From Saccoglossus kowalevskii (Eukaryota > Hemichordata > Enteropneusta > Harrimaniidae), in contig NW_003150757.1 in NCBI RefSeq assembly GCF_000003605.2, forward strand, positions 380,611 to 405,274: a stretch of 24,664 nt of DNA. Direction: 5' to 3'. The position numbers and the translations under genes were made by a program. The notes under the pieces are model-generated. The model saw nothing but the letters and a program-made list of their open reading frames with translations. It was not told the origin of the DNA and made no database searches. Shown here one piece after another: positions 1 to 10,260 of this stretch. Position 1 is the stretch's first letter, and every line of letters begins with the position of its first letter.

Positions 1-1189
1 CACATGCTTTAATACCGGTATGTACAAATGCTAGCTACCCAATTCCCTCCAGCATCCTATTCTGAAGATCAATTTCAAATTTCTTCGTAAGAAAGTAGTT
101 TAAAGGTAGTACCGGTAGATATAGATAATTATTTGTCATGTGCAACAGGCTCCTTCAGGTCATTCTAGCCCCCAAGGTATTTAATTTGAAAGCTTAGCCA
201 TATAAGAGGTAGCCAAGCTGACTCCTTGCAAATAATTGTTGGTCGCCAAACAACTATTTGAGTACAGTACTGGGTCCGGTTACAAAAAAACAGAACACTA
301 ACAAAATGAATGGCAAAATTGTCTGTATACTGCAGTGCTCACAAAAATCCCTGTCATTCTTGCACAATGTTAGACTATGATTGTACACTGTACGTTAACG
401 GAATGTATCATTATTACAGTGTGAAAACGTGAAAAAAACCTCATCTTTTTTGAATCACATAGATAGCAGCTTAAGATATTGAAATTATGAGCAAGAACAC
501 AGAAATTGATAAGAAACTGACACAGAACCTACTAATCTTCTGATTGCATGCATTTTTTTGATGGGCTACCATGTTTGCATGATTGGCTGTTAACATTGAA
601 TACACAAGAATTCTACTAGTTACAGTACACATTTTAAGGAACAATGTGATTGCATTTAAATTTGACATAAAAACTTATTATTTATAGACTGAAAAATTTC
701 ACTTTTTGGCTCCTGTTTATATTTTTTATCTTGCCATCATGTATATTTGTTTCCAGGTGAGCCACAGCTTTAATGCAATGTAGAGGGCAGCAGCACCAGT
801 GGATGTTTTTAAAAATACATATTGTACATATGCAAAGTGAACAAAATTATACATGAATTAGTGAACTTGGATTTGTTAAAAATGGGCCTAAATTTTTAAA
901 TGCTGTGACACTAACATCCATCATGTAAAATCAATGAAAGTATATCTGATTGGTGGTGGGGAATTGTAAAGCCAGTTAAAGCCAGAGTGTAAAAAAAAAG
1001 CCCATTGTAAAGTTTTATATTTGTTCAAAATTTATTTATATTATTACTCTATTCTGAACAAAACGTCATTCTTAGAATATAGGTAAATCGTAATTATGAT
1101 ATTCTTCCAGCTATGTATTTACTTAAAATGTTTCTCAGCTCAGGAACTTATCAACAACTATGGTGGAGATGTCAGAAACACACAACAAA
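1..1189. other. Non-coding DNA, probably ankyrin-gene intron
   Basis: No gene, exon or RNA can be supported. Two TACCGGTA palindromes lie at 13-20 and 110-117. It should be intronic because the ankyrin gene continues leftwards from 1613. Confidence 0.5.
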
Positions 1190-1545
1190 ACAAAAAAAAT
1201 TAGAACAATTTAATGTTATGTGCATTGCATCATGGGAAAAATGTGTCAAGTTTGCAAGTTCATTGATATCAGACACATAGAAACATACGCTGCATTCAAG
1301 AAACAAAGATTATGGAATTCCAGCTTCTGACGATTTTCACATAGTGAGTTCAGAATTTTCCGATTCCCATGACAAAGAACACTTTTCTGACAGCGGTGGC
1401 ATAGCAAGCAAGATTATTCACCACTAGTCTCACAATTTTCTTTTTTGTATCGAGATTATTCAACACCTCAAGATCAAGATATATGATTCAACATTTACTG
1501 TTTGAACAATATTTTTTAAATGCACCTAATAATGGTTGATTTAGA
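1190..1545 (+). mobile_element. Decayed LINE endonuclease fragment
   Basis: Short stretches in shifting plus-strand frames match the order of motifs in the AP-type endonuclease of non-LTR retrotransposons: VMCIASW (about 1214-1234), then IRCIQETK (about 1288-1311), then GGIA (about 1395-1406), then IKIYDSTFTV (about 1472-1501), then NAPNNG-like residues just after. Frame changes and stops separate them, so it is a dead relic. The clade (CR1, L2 or RTE) cannot be told. It is antisense to the ankyrin gene. Confidence 0.5.
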
Positions 1546-1612
1546 TCTTTCTGCAATTATAAGTGACACACTTCACCAGTATGCAAAATCTAAGAAGGAG
1601 TTACCAACTTAC

Positions 1613-1743
1613 CTAATAAAAATTTTAACATTTCAATGTTAGCATACGAAGCAGCCCAGTGTAAAGGGGTATTTAAACTCTTAGCACCATCTCGAACATT
1701 TGCACTAACACCAGCAGCAAGAAGTTGTTGGACTGCAGTAATA
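1613..1743 (-). CDS. Ankyrin gene, coding exon 4
   Basis: The acceptor is CTGTTACAG and the donor G/GTAAGT (phase 1). Joined to exon 3 it reads VAKSDITAVQQLLAAG, then NTPLHWAASY and IEMLKFLL, a textbook ankyrin repeat. The intron to exon 3 is 5,059 bp. Confidence 0.82.
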
Positions 1744-4700
1744 CTGTAACAGACAATATGGAAAGCCATTATTGAACTGAAAAAAAAAATTCCTTTTTTT
1801 TGTGTCACAAAGATCCAAATGACCATGCATTGGAAACAATGAGAAACAGTTATTGTTGGGAGATTTAAACATTTATTGCTAAACCATTTATTTTCACTAA
1901 CATTTAATTTTACTATTTTGATGTTTTGAGCATTTTCACTGGGTTTTAAGTCACAAACTTGGCAGAGAAACAATGAGCTCTATTACTATTCAACAAATTC
2001 ACATAGATTTAATTAGCAAATTTCATTTTAATAATTAATTATTCAGTGAATAATTAATGCATTCACAGTAAATGCCATCAAAGCCAGGACATATTAGATA
2101 ATCCACATAATATTAATAAGACAATGGAAAGAAAATGGGTAACATCAAATATGTAAAATAACTTATTATTATGCAAAAAAATAATAAAAACTTGAAAAGC
2201 TTGAAACAAGTTTGTTTCATTTCCGTCATACATTTATTTTTCTTGCAGCCCCAATTAATATAAATAGAAATAATGAAATCTATTTATCTAATTTACATTA
2301 ATAGGCATAATAATTAATGTTCTTAAGGAATGTATGCAACATAAATTTAGCTAATAAAACACAATCCTATTAAAATATTCAATTAACTACTGGGATTAAC
2401 TTTTTGAGTTTGAATACAGCATTTACTCCAGTAGAAGTGAACATAAACCAAAAATAGCATTTTTTTATATATTCAATAAAAGTAATTTTTGGCTTATGTA
2501 GGACTTTACTGTCAACACCCTCTTAATAAAATAAATATTAAATATACCTCTTATTTACAGTAGCATATGAGCTAATAATGGAGCATTTACGGCATTGGTA
2601 TCTCTGTTTTCAGTTATGCTAATTACTAAAACAATCAGACGATTACTTTGTGTTATTTATTCAACCATTAACTACCCAGAGGGACTGTTGCAAGCTTCAC
2701 AGGGATCATCATGACGACAACTATTTAAACCCTGGATTTAAATTGCAAGAGGTAATTAAAACAAAGCACAAATTATTTGGATTTGCAATCAGGCAGCTGT
2801 AACAGCAATACAGGTTGTAGATGACCTATCCTCACAGCTGTACATTATGGCATAAACATGAATATATGCAATTGGTCAGATACTAGTCTATCCCAGTCTG
2901 TACTCTGCTCAGCCCACAATTATATTTACTGTGTTGCCCTGCTGCTTACTACTGTAAAACACAGTTACTAGAAACCGCGTGTACAATGACTAATTTTCAC
3001 TGGGTTTAAATTTCACTGATCTACCATTCCAGGCATATTCAGTGGGTTTTAAATTCAGTTTTATCATTTAGATAATGTGTTCTATGCTGAATTTTACATA
3101 TTCACTGGGTTTTAATTAAGCGCATTTTCCAGTCAGCGAAATAAGCAAAATTAAAACCCAGTGAATAATTAACCCTTTTACAGTATTCTGTAATTTTTAC
3201 TACTGGTATAACACAACATTGTTCATATTTGGACATTGACATACTTCATTGACATACCTATTAGACAAAAATAAATTATTTTATTTCATTCAACATGCAT
3301 AACATTGGTGTAGGTTCATGACATAAAAATAATAGTATAAACAAACAAAACAAGCCATTGAAAAATGTCACAGTCCCCTCTGTTCTTGTACATTAATACA
3401 TGACAAATAAAAAATGTTGATCAAGTGCATGTCTGGTACACTGAAATAATTACTTTGTCTGCCAGACAACATGTGTTAGTTTCTAATGTCTACGGTATGT
3501 TGGCAAAATGTAAAACATATATTGGAATTTCAGATTATAGTGCATTTTGGGATAGTTATGCCACATTGTGGGAGCTGACATGCTTTTTAATTTCTGGAGA
3601 TGTGTTTATTTGGTCATAACTATCTCACAATACTCTTTGATTTGGAATTGTCATATGGTCTATGGCAGCTAGTCAACATCTTGGATTGTATTGCGACACA
3701 AATCAATTGTTCTTGAATGCTAGAACACAATTGTCTGTAAACCAAAATTCAATCTAATTAGACAGCTTAATATAAGCAGAAATATGCACACACAAAAAAT
3801 GTCAACCATCGACCATCTTGGATTGAATTGTAACACAAATAAACTTTCGCTGATGTGCTAGAACAAAATTTTCTATGAACTATGTTTGGACCTAATTTGA
3901 CTGCATGAAATACATTGAAATACAAGTAGGATTGTGCAAAAGACTAAAATTGATGATTTTCGTCAAACAAAATGGCTGTTGGTCAGCCATATTGCATAAA
4001 ATCGCAATAAAATCAACTTTCATCTTTGTGAAATAATACACTGGCTCTGTACTAAATCTTAAAAAATTTAGTAATTGTATTCTCAAGTTACAGTAAAAAT
4101 GAACAAAAGTATTTTGGGCAAACAAAATAAATGCCAGTCAGCCAATTTCAATTTTTTTTAAAAATAATGTATGTGCCTCAGTATGCCAACAGGTGTTGCT
4201 CTTATTCCAAGTTTGAACAAAATCTTCCAGCATAACTTGGAGATTATACAATGTCATATAAAATTAGGTTATTTTTTTCGTCAAATATCAGTTGGACATT
4301 TTGTATCTGAACAGAAAAAACCCATCAATCATTTACTAAGTTTGGAGAAAAACTATCGAACTACTGGGATAATGCAACAGACAGATGAACAGAACCTTGT
4401 CTATAAGCCCCCTGACCATAGTCATAGTCAGGGCTAAAAATACATTTTACATTTTGTTTTTGATCAACATACACCAATAAGCACATGTACATTACAGGGC
4501 TGTGTAATATTCCTTTTGCACCATTCAAGGATAACCAAAATATGTAGTATCATCCCAAATTATACCGTACACCTAATGCATATTACTGGTATATCATGAC
4601 AATGTTATGGGTTGTTCATTATGTGAAATGGACACATGATGCATCTGGAAATCAAAATTTGTAACAAAGTTACTTACATAACCAACATTTAATCAATCAA

Positions 4701-7700
4701 TCAATCAAGCTAGTTTAATTTATTTATTGGCATGTTGTGATGTTGATGTTTACTTAATCAATAATAATCTCAAAAATAAATTGAAATGAAATTGAAATAC
4801 TGCTTTAAATAACAGTGGTTCATAGGCGTAGGTTTTTTTTTGTAAATGATAAACCAACATCTTATATGAATTCCAGAGAAATCAAAATTGGGAAATCTGA
4901 TTGTTTACTCAATTAACCCTTTGAACAGATTTTCTTCCCACCAAAACATTAATGCAACATTTTGCACACTTTTATATATTTTTAAAATCATATCTTTATT
5001 ACTATCAGATCAAAAGAACATAATTTTTCCCATTGACCACAGGTCTTTAACAACATTTTAGAACACACATTATATGGATGACAAAAGTTGACTATTCAAC
5101 CTACACAGACAGACACAGTGAATCCCAATGAGTGGTTTTCCACTGAATGAAAGCCAACTACAAATTCTCTAATGCCCGCTGTTGTATTTCTCATCAGTAT
5201 GTCATTTTAAAAGGAACACATCACAACTTTTCTTTATCCCAATATATTGTTACTACCTTACTTTGACTACTGTAAAATGCTTTATTTTAACTTTGATTTT
5301 GTTTTTGCTATTTCCACTGAAGGATTGATTCAGTCAAAATAAAAACCCAATAAGTCTCTTCAGCGAAAATAATGTATTTTACAGTATCTTAAGGAATACT
5401 AACTAACAGTAAAGCAAGTATTATACATTGAATTGCTTTGATAGGGCATTTACTTACCCGTAAAGAACTGTAAAACCATTTATTTTCACTGACATTTAAT
5501 TTCACTATTTTGATGTTTTGAGCATATTCACTGTGTTTTAATTTCACGAATTCGTCAAAGAAACGATGAGTTTTATTGTTATTTTACATGTTCACGTAGA
5601 TTTAATTTAGCGGATTTTACTTATCAAAGAAAATAGCAAAATTAAAACCCTATAAATAATTAATACATATACAGTATATGGGCTAGTACAATCTAACAGA
5701 AAACAAGCAGCCTATCGGCTGAGATAGCTCCACTGTTAGCAATGCACATGGCAATTAAAGAACAGAAGATATCATTAGAAAATGAACAAATCTGAGAGAG
5801 GTCCACATGTAGTACCTATATGTATAATATATCAAAGCAATTGGACTTGTGGTTTTCAACAAGAAGTCGAAAATATCACTTTTTACCAAAAATTACAAAA
5901 ATATTCATCAAAATTAGAGAATTAAAGATATCATTACAAAATATATAAATCTGAAAGAGGTCCACATGTAGTACCTATATATGTAATATCAAAACAATTG
6001 GAATTGCGGTTTTTAACAAGAAGTCGAAAATATCACTTTTTACCAAAAATGACAAAAATATTCACCAACATTAGAGAATTAAAGTTATCATTACAAAATA
6101 AACAAATCTGAGAGAGGTCCACATGTAATACCTATATATGTAATATCAAAGCAATTGGACTTGCGGCTTTTAACAAGAAGTTGAAAATATCACTTTTTAC
6201 CAAAAATGACAAAAATATTCACCAAAATCAGAGAATTGAAGATATCATCATGAAATGAACAAATCTGAGAGAGGTCTACCCAAGGTACACATACACCAAG
6301 TATCAAAGCATTCAGGCTTGTAGTTTTCAAGAAGAAGTCGAAAAAGTAAAACATTGACACGGACAAAATCGACAGCGGAGCTAACAGCGGAGCTAAAAAT
6401 AGAGCATGTACACATTTTGTGGTAAAGTTTAGACAACATTTATTTTGCATATAAGCCTATTTCATTTATCCAGTCAAGCCTTATTTTCGTTTAGCTTTCT
6501 CAATGAGTAGCTCAAGTTTCTCAGTAAAATTTGCCAATCTGAAAAAGATTTCTCTTATTTTAGGCACAATGTATTCAATACACCTGATTCAGGATATAAT
6601 AATTAAGAGGAATCAAAATTTCTGAATGCAAAATTTCCTGAGGAAAAACTTTTCCATATGCGTATTAAGTAGAGACCCACCTTCCCTGGAAATATGACAA
6701 TCTCCCCCAAAAAGGGACTTTCAGTGGGTTACAATCACTCAACAGGTTAAAATTTGGAGCATTTAGAAAGAATTGTATTCATACAGCATGGACATAACTC
6801 ACTCTGATTTGGCGACAGCTTGTAACATCACTCCATGGTACACACTTTTCACTTGCATGCTATCTGCTAAATCATAACTGTGTTGCCATGCTCATCCTTA
6901 ATACTGGCATCAGTACCTGCTGCTAGCAAAGCACGGGCTACGTCTGCATGGCCTTGCTAATAAAAATAAGAACACCACAAAACAAATTAAAAATAACATA
7001 GTATCCCAGCAATAAGACCTCTAATCGCTGCAACATGACAATTCAAAACAATATATTCCCTAACACATTAACAGGCTTGAATCATGCTAGCAGGTGTCAT
7101 GCTGATAAAATAAGTACATTAGTTTTGCTCCAATTTAGAGTCTGGATTATGTAATTTCTAAATTAGTATTTCACTTTAAAAAAAAAATCCCTACCAGACT
7201 CTACAAATAACTTGATGTGGCTGCTTGGGCCACAGCTCTGTCGCGGCAGAGGGGTGTGCTGTGTAAAGCCAAAGTAAAACAACGCAGTGCTAACCAGGAT
7301 GGGGCTTGTATTAAACATTTTGTAATTTTTGTATGGGGTTACTTTGATTATATTCAGTGTGGTGTTTACAAAAATTCAATGTTTTAAATACTGGGGCTCA
7401 ATGCATCATGAACCTCTATGGATGCTTATCACCGGTAGTATAATAGTGTTGTTATACACCGGCCACAGCTGGTGTTCCACAATCATGCCTGGGCATGTGC
7501 ATATGATAGACGGAATTCTCTTCTTGTTTTTTTTTTAGGGGTAATACCCAATATATTGCTTACAATTTCACCTGTGTTTACCTTTGATGACAAGTGGAGG
7601 GCTGTACCATAATCCGGATTTACGTGGTTCAACACTTCTAAAACTGTTATTCCTCCTATTTGGTTTTCGCCTGTATGAGAACGGAAAGAAATTAAAATTG

Positions 7701-8009
7701 TCACACAAAACCAGAAGTTTGAAAGTATTCTAAATTACGTAGTTAGCATTGTAAATTATAAAATACCATTACAGTTTCTCAATGAATCGATGTCAAAAAT
7801 ATATATTATTATTATTTTATATGGCAGACATTCATGTCTCGGCCGATAACGTTGCTAACGTGACGTGTACTGTGCTGGGCAATGTGACTGTCTAGTGGAA
7901 ATATTTACTCACATTCGGCAGCGGTCGTGATAAGTGAACGTACGATGTCTGTTCTTCCATGGGTAACTGCGGCATGTAAACTTTCCACTGCCTCTTTTAA
8001 CATCGACAT
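1613..8009 (-). CDS. Ankyrin-repeat protein, 5' part (4 exons, frameshifted)
   Basis: Coding exons on the minus strand are 8009-7913, 7670-7582, 6956-6803 and 1743-1613. All have GT..AG borders and junction phases 1, 0 and 2, with the last donor at phase 1; the gene runs off the left edge. The start ATG at 8009-8007 has an in-frame TGA two codons upstream. About 157 residues are visible, with ankyrin signatures LHAAVTHGRTDIVRSL (about 11-26), GTALHLSS..GHADVARALLAAG (54-76) and NTPLHWAASY near the end. Such repeats bind protein partners; the partner and cellular site are not evident. A missing base in exon 3 shifts the frame into a TAG, yet the frame after the lesion still splices correctly into exon 4, so this is probably a real gene with an assembly error or a null allele. 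I could not assign an orthologue. Ankyrin class is well supported; function is unknown. Confidence 0.78.
1879..2068 (+). mobile_element. Short inverted-repeat element (MITE), copy 1
   Basis: About 190 bp. It shares 'AACCATTTATTTTCACT', 'ACTATTTTGATGTTTTGAGCA' and 'TTCACTG.GTTTTAA' with the copy at 5468-5674. The left end is degraded (GCTAAACC); the right end is CACAG followed by TA. Confidence 0.6.
2952..3183 (+). mobile_element. MITE copy 2 with perfect termini
   Basis: 232 bp. Ends CTGTAAAA (2952-2959) and TTTTACAG (3176-3183) are perfect inverses, and TA flanks both sides (2950-2951, 3184-3185), as for Tc1/mariner-type insertions. Inside, TTCA[CG]TGGGTTTAA-type words occur three times forward and once inverted (TTAAAACCCAGTGAA). 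Confidence 0.7.
3660..4434 (-). repeat. Degenerate tandem array ending in a hairpin
   Basis: Weakly conserved units of about 137 bp or more. CATCTTGGATTG is at 3677 and 3814, each followed by 'AACACAAAT' or similar and 'TGCTAGAACA'. Further right, 'CAAACAAAATGGC'/'CAAACAAAATAAATGCC' and 'GTCAGCCA' words recur. The right end has the hairpin CCCTGAC (4410-4416) with GTCAGGG (4427-4433). Read on the minus strand, this hairpin is followed by CTGTTCATCTGTCTG, as in the array at 12378. No inverted partner was found at the left end. Confidence 0.4.
5270..5384 (+). mobile_element. MITE copy 3 (115 bp)
   Basis: Ends CTGTAAAAT and ATTTTACAG are perfect inverses, flanked by TA at 5268-5269 and 5385-5386. 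Internal TTATTTT near each end and AAAAACCCAATAA relate it to the other copies. Confidence 0.7.
5468..5674 (+). mobile_element. MITE copy 4
   Basis: 207 bp. Left end CTGTAAAACCATTTATTTTC, right end ATATACAG followed by TA. The body is close to copy 1 (shared ACTATTTTGATGTTTTGAGCA). Confidence 0.65.
5726..6394 (-). mobile_element. Tandem array of about 158-bp units inside inverted repeats
   Basis: AGCTCCACTGTTAGC (5726-5740) pairs 14 of 15 with GCTAACAGCGGAGCT (6380-6394). Between lie about four units with period 157-159 (ATATCAT anchors at 5769, 5928, 6085, 6242), each reading 'CAAATCTGAGAGAGGTC', 'TATCAAAGCAATTGGACTTG' and 'AAGAAGTCGAAAATATCAC'. ACAGCGGAGCTA is doubled at the right end (6372-6395). 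The open frames at 6190-6450 on the minus strand are repeat sequence. Confidence 0.6.
6803..6956 (-). pseudogene. Ankyrin gene, coding exon 3 with 1-base deletion
   Basis: The acceptor is TTTATTAG and the donor GA/GTGAGT. The exon begins QGHADVARALLAAG, which completes the repeat opened in exon 2. As written, the frame reads GNTVMI and stops at TAG. One extra base between 6877 and 6878 would give the usual ankyrin continuation (GNTxYDLADS), keep the frame open to the donor, and give the phase needed by exon 4. Only this one base is wrong; the splice sites are intact. Confidence 0.72.
6957..7581 (-). other. Ankyrin-gene intron 2
   Basis: 625 bp with GT..AG borders and no recognised element. 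GGCCACAGCT occurs twice (about 7229 and 7461). Confidence 0.7.
7582..7670 (-). CDS. Ankyrin gene, coding exon 2
   Basis: The acceptor is TCTCATACAG and the donor AAG/GTAAAC. Phase 1 entry joins exon 1 as a Cys codon. It encodes a linker, then the start of a repeat (GTALHLSSK). Confidence 0.8.
7913..8009 (-). CDS. Ankyrin gene, coding exon 1
   Basis: Starts MSMLKEAVESLHAAVTHGR and ends with codon position 1 of a Cys (GAA T, then GTGAGT). The TGA at 8015-8013 closes the frame upstream, so this is the first usable ATG. The first ankyrin helix pair lies here. Confidence 0.8.
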
Positions 8010-8451
8010 GTTTCAGTCGCGTAAAAACACTATTGTATTCCTTTCCAGCCTACCACTACTTTCCTTTTTTATTTGCCGAGTTGACGAGTTGGCAGTGTTT
8101 TGTGTCAGGGGTTACGACGCATGTCTGTTTTACTAATTGGAGACAAATGACCTAACTTTTCGCGTATAAATATCGCTGCGCAGACAATATAATTCGACTA
8201 GTTTTAATTTTATTATCGCAATTAGTGATATAAAAAAGAAGGCTAATTATTTAAAAACCCTGTATTATCCTTCAGTTGGCTGTAAACACGTTAAATCTTA
8301 ATCCTAATCTGTGAACTACTTTCAACTTAGGTAATGATTAAAGGGTCAAACATTTGTAATTGGGCAACGAGGAAGGTCATTTGTGGCTGTAAACGTGCGA
8401 ATTTGAGGTAGCGATTTTGTCTTTTCATTTTCTTACTGAAGAATATTTACC
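8010..8451. promoter_or_regulatory. Divergent promoter region, ankyrin gene / GLRX5
   Basis: Only 442 bp separate the two start codons, which point away from each other, so both 5' UTRs and core promoters must lie here unless there are upstream non-coding exons. A TATAAATA string sits at 8165-8172 on the plus strand within a CG-containing patch. No other motif could be assigned. Whether the promoter is bidirectional is inferred from the spacing. Confidence 0.5.
8165..8172 (+). promoter_or_regulatory. Possible TATA box for GLRX5
   Basis: This is a perfect TATAAATA, 280 bp before the GLRX5 ATG. If used, transcription would start near 8195-8200 and leave a 5' UTR of about 255 nt. Such strings are common by chance in AT-rich DNA. 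Confidence 0.25.
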
Positions 8452-8710
8452 ATGAGTATTTTTGTGCGGATGACACAGACCCTTGGCAGACAACGTCTAT
8501 TGTCTCACAGATTCTACTGCATTGCAGCAAGTGGATCAAAAGAACACATAGAAGGACTGGTCAAGAAGGACCCGATTGTTGTTTTCATGAAAGGGGTCCC
8601 CGAAAAACCTATGTGTGGTTTCAGCAACGCTGTTGTCCAAATTCTAAGAATGCACGGCGTTGATAAATATGCCAGTTACAATGTCCTGGAAGATGAAGAT
8701 CTCAGGCAAG
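8452..8710 (+). CDS. GLRX5: GLRX5 exon 1
   Basis: Encodes the presequence, the CGFS active site and the split codon for Gly87 (CAA G/GTAAAC). Reading through the donor meets a TGA at 8737-8739, so splicing is required. Confidence 0.96.
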
Positions 8711-9473
8711 GTAAACATCCTTTACTTATGGACTTCTGAGGAATACCGGCGACACCAACTTTTTTTTATTGATAATTAATAAGTACCCACATTTTGCAAG
8801 TTATTATTACTAATAATTTGTGAATATTTTAAAAAGCAGAAAATAATAATCATTAATTACAGACCGAAACGATATATCCCTTGATTATTTTCATGCTGAA
8901 ATTTTGGTGTAACATTTTTATTTCGAAATCTTTGTTCATTTTGGGGGAAATAAACATAATTTCTCATTGCCTACAGGTGACAAAAGTTGTCTTGGCATTT
9001 GGTGATGTGCTAATTTTGTCAAAACGTACAATTATACCTAAAACGGTGGTCATCACCAAAACTGGTCAAGGGTACCATGTTGTGGTGTATAAAACATGCA
9101 TAAAATACATGTAAAGGAATTTAGAACTGTGCATGACAACCTCTGTCCTCAAATCAAAAAACAATAGAATTTAGAAAGTTGATTTTGTTGTTTATAAATT
9201 ATGAGCTGTGATGAAATTGTTCACACTAATGCTGGGTTTGTATATCCATTGAACTTTGCATTTATCCAAAATATTAATCTATACTTTCTGATTTTTTCAG
9301 GAATAAAAGATTTTTCAAATTGGCCGACGATTCCTCAAGTTTACATGAATAGCGAATTTGTTGGAGGATGTGATATATTAATCCAAATGCATCAAGAAGG
9401 TGAACTTATTGAAGAACTTAAAAAACTAGGAATTAGATCGGTGTTACTGGACGCAGACAACAATAAAGAATAA
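8452..9473 (+). CDS. GLRX5: Glutaredoxin 5, mitochondrial monothiol CGFS type
   Basis: There are two exons, 8452-8710 and 9301-9473, joined in phase 1 across a 590-bp intron (CAAG/GTAAAC .. TTTTTTCAG). The product has 143 residues; the human protein has about 157. Residues 1-28 are rich in Arg, Ser and Thr with no acidic residue, as expected of a mitochondrial presequence. The glutaredoxin fold follows: FMKG with the glutathione-contacting Lys47, the monothiol active site CGFS at 55-58, WPTIP with the cis-Pro at 98, and GGCD at 108-111. Family knowledge: GLRX5 binds a glutathione-ligated [2Fe-2S] cluster as a dimer and passes it from the ISCU scaffold to later acceptors, supporting haem synthesis and [4Fe-4S] assembly. 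The ATG follows 'TACC', a good start context. All key residues are present. Confidence 0.97.
9301..9473 (+). CDS. GLRX5: GLRX5 exon 2
   Basis: The acceptor is GATTTTTTCAG. The exon starts [15 protein letters not shown], includes [11 protein letters not shown] and the C-terminal helix EELKKLGI, and ends at TAA 9471-9473. Confidence 0.96.
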
Positions 9474-10260
9474 TCAGTTTTATAAGAAATCCAGTGTTTT
9501 TGTTGTTGTTGTATTATTCTGCTTTTGTTGCATGTTCAAACTGAGTTATTGTGAACAATTTCAGATAACAACTGTCAGTTTCCATCACTCTGAGAAAACG
9601 TGCATAAAGCTTTTTTTCTGTGTGCATTTTGTTATGCACATGGTGCAGTATTGGTACTATATGTACCATATTATGGTATTAGAAGTCACAGCATCTCTAA
9701 AAGAAGAATTGCACATAAACCAAAACTTGCATTTATTGTATAGTACCGTAAATCATTAAGATAACATATTTTGACAATAGACGCATGTGCTACTAATACA
9801 TATAGAATAAGATGTGAATTACCGTAGTTGTTTTAAAGTGAATTTCTGGATTGCAGTCTGTCTTAGTACCGGTAAATTATTTTGACCTGCTGCTCTCTTG
9901 TCTGGTATTATTTGTTGAGATTGGATGACGGCTGCAAACAACTTATTACTTTATGGCGAAGAGTAATTTATTGGTGTAATTTAACTTTTGTCGATATCTG
10001 CTATTAAATTAATATTTTTTATAACATTGTCTTGGGCATTGTTATGAATTTTCAATTAGAGTCTTATTTTTAATGTGTGTGAATATGAAAACATCATAAT
10101 AAAATTCTCAATATTTTGAGATACTATTATGTGGAAGTACTGAGTGGAATAGGAGTGTAATACCTCAAGTATTGTTAACATTTCATCGGTGATTGGTCAT
10201 CAACTGCATTTCAAATGTGCTGCTGCCAGTTCTTTAGTCACATAGATGAGACTATGTATC
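9474..10260 (+). other. GLRX5 3' UTR and intergenic DNA
   Basis: No gene is seen. An AATAAA lies at 10098-10103, and another (9462-9467) overlaps the last codons, too close to the stop to be the likely signal. A TACCGGTA palindrome is at 9867-9874. Confidence 0.5.
10098..10103 (+). terminator. Candidate poly(A) signal for GLRX5
   Basis: This is a canonical AATAAA, 625 bp past the stop codon, on the coding strand. It implies a 3' UTR of about 640 nt. Without transcripts it is only a candidate. Confidence 0.3.

Larger units (their letters stand above)
1744..6802 (-). other. Ankyrin-gene intron 3 (5,059 bp)
   Basis: Bounded by the exon 3 donor (GTGAGT) and exon 4 acceptor (CTGTTACAG). It holds four copies of a TA-flanked inverted-repeat element and two tandem arrays, listed separately. 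The remainder is AT-rich with nothing recognisable; a small AATC repeat lies at about 4689-4708. Confidence 0.75.

Noticed and set aside
745-830. Possible fifth ankyrin exon on the minus strand (a PLHCIKAVAHLE-like reading)
   Set aside because: The residue spacing resembles a repeat, but there is no acceptor site before it, no donor after it, and the rest of the repeat is absent.
1744-1973. Extension of ankyrin exon 4 into a longer open frame starting at 1973
   Set aside because: The acceptor at 1744 gives the correct phase with exon 3, and the upstream part is the MITE and intron sequence.
6190-6450. Minus-strand open frames of 86 and 63 residues
   Set aside because: They are in the 158-bp tandem array and its inverted-repeat end.
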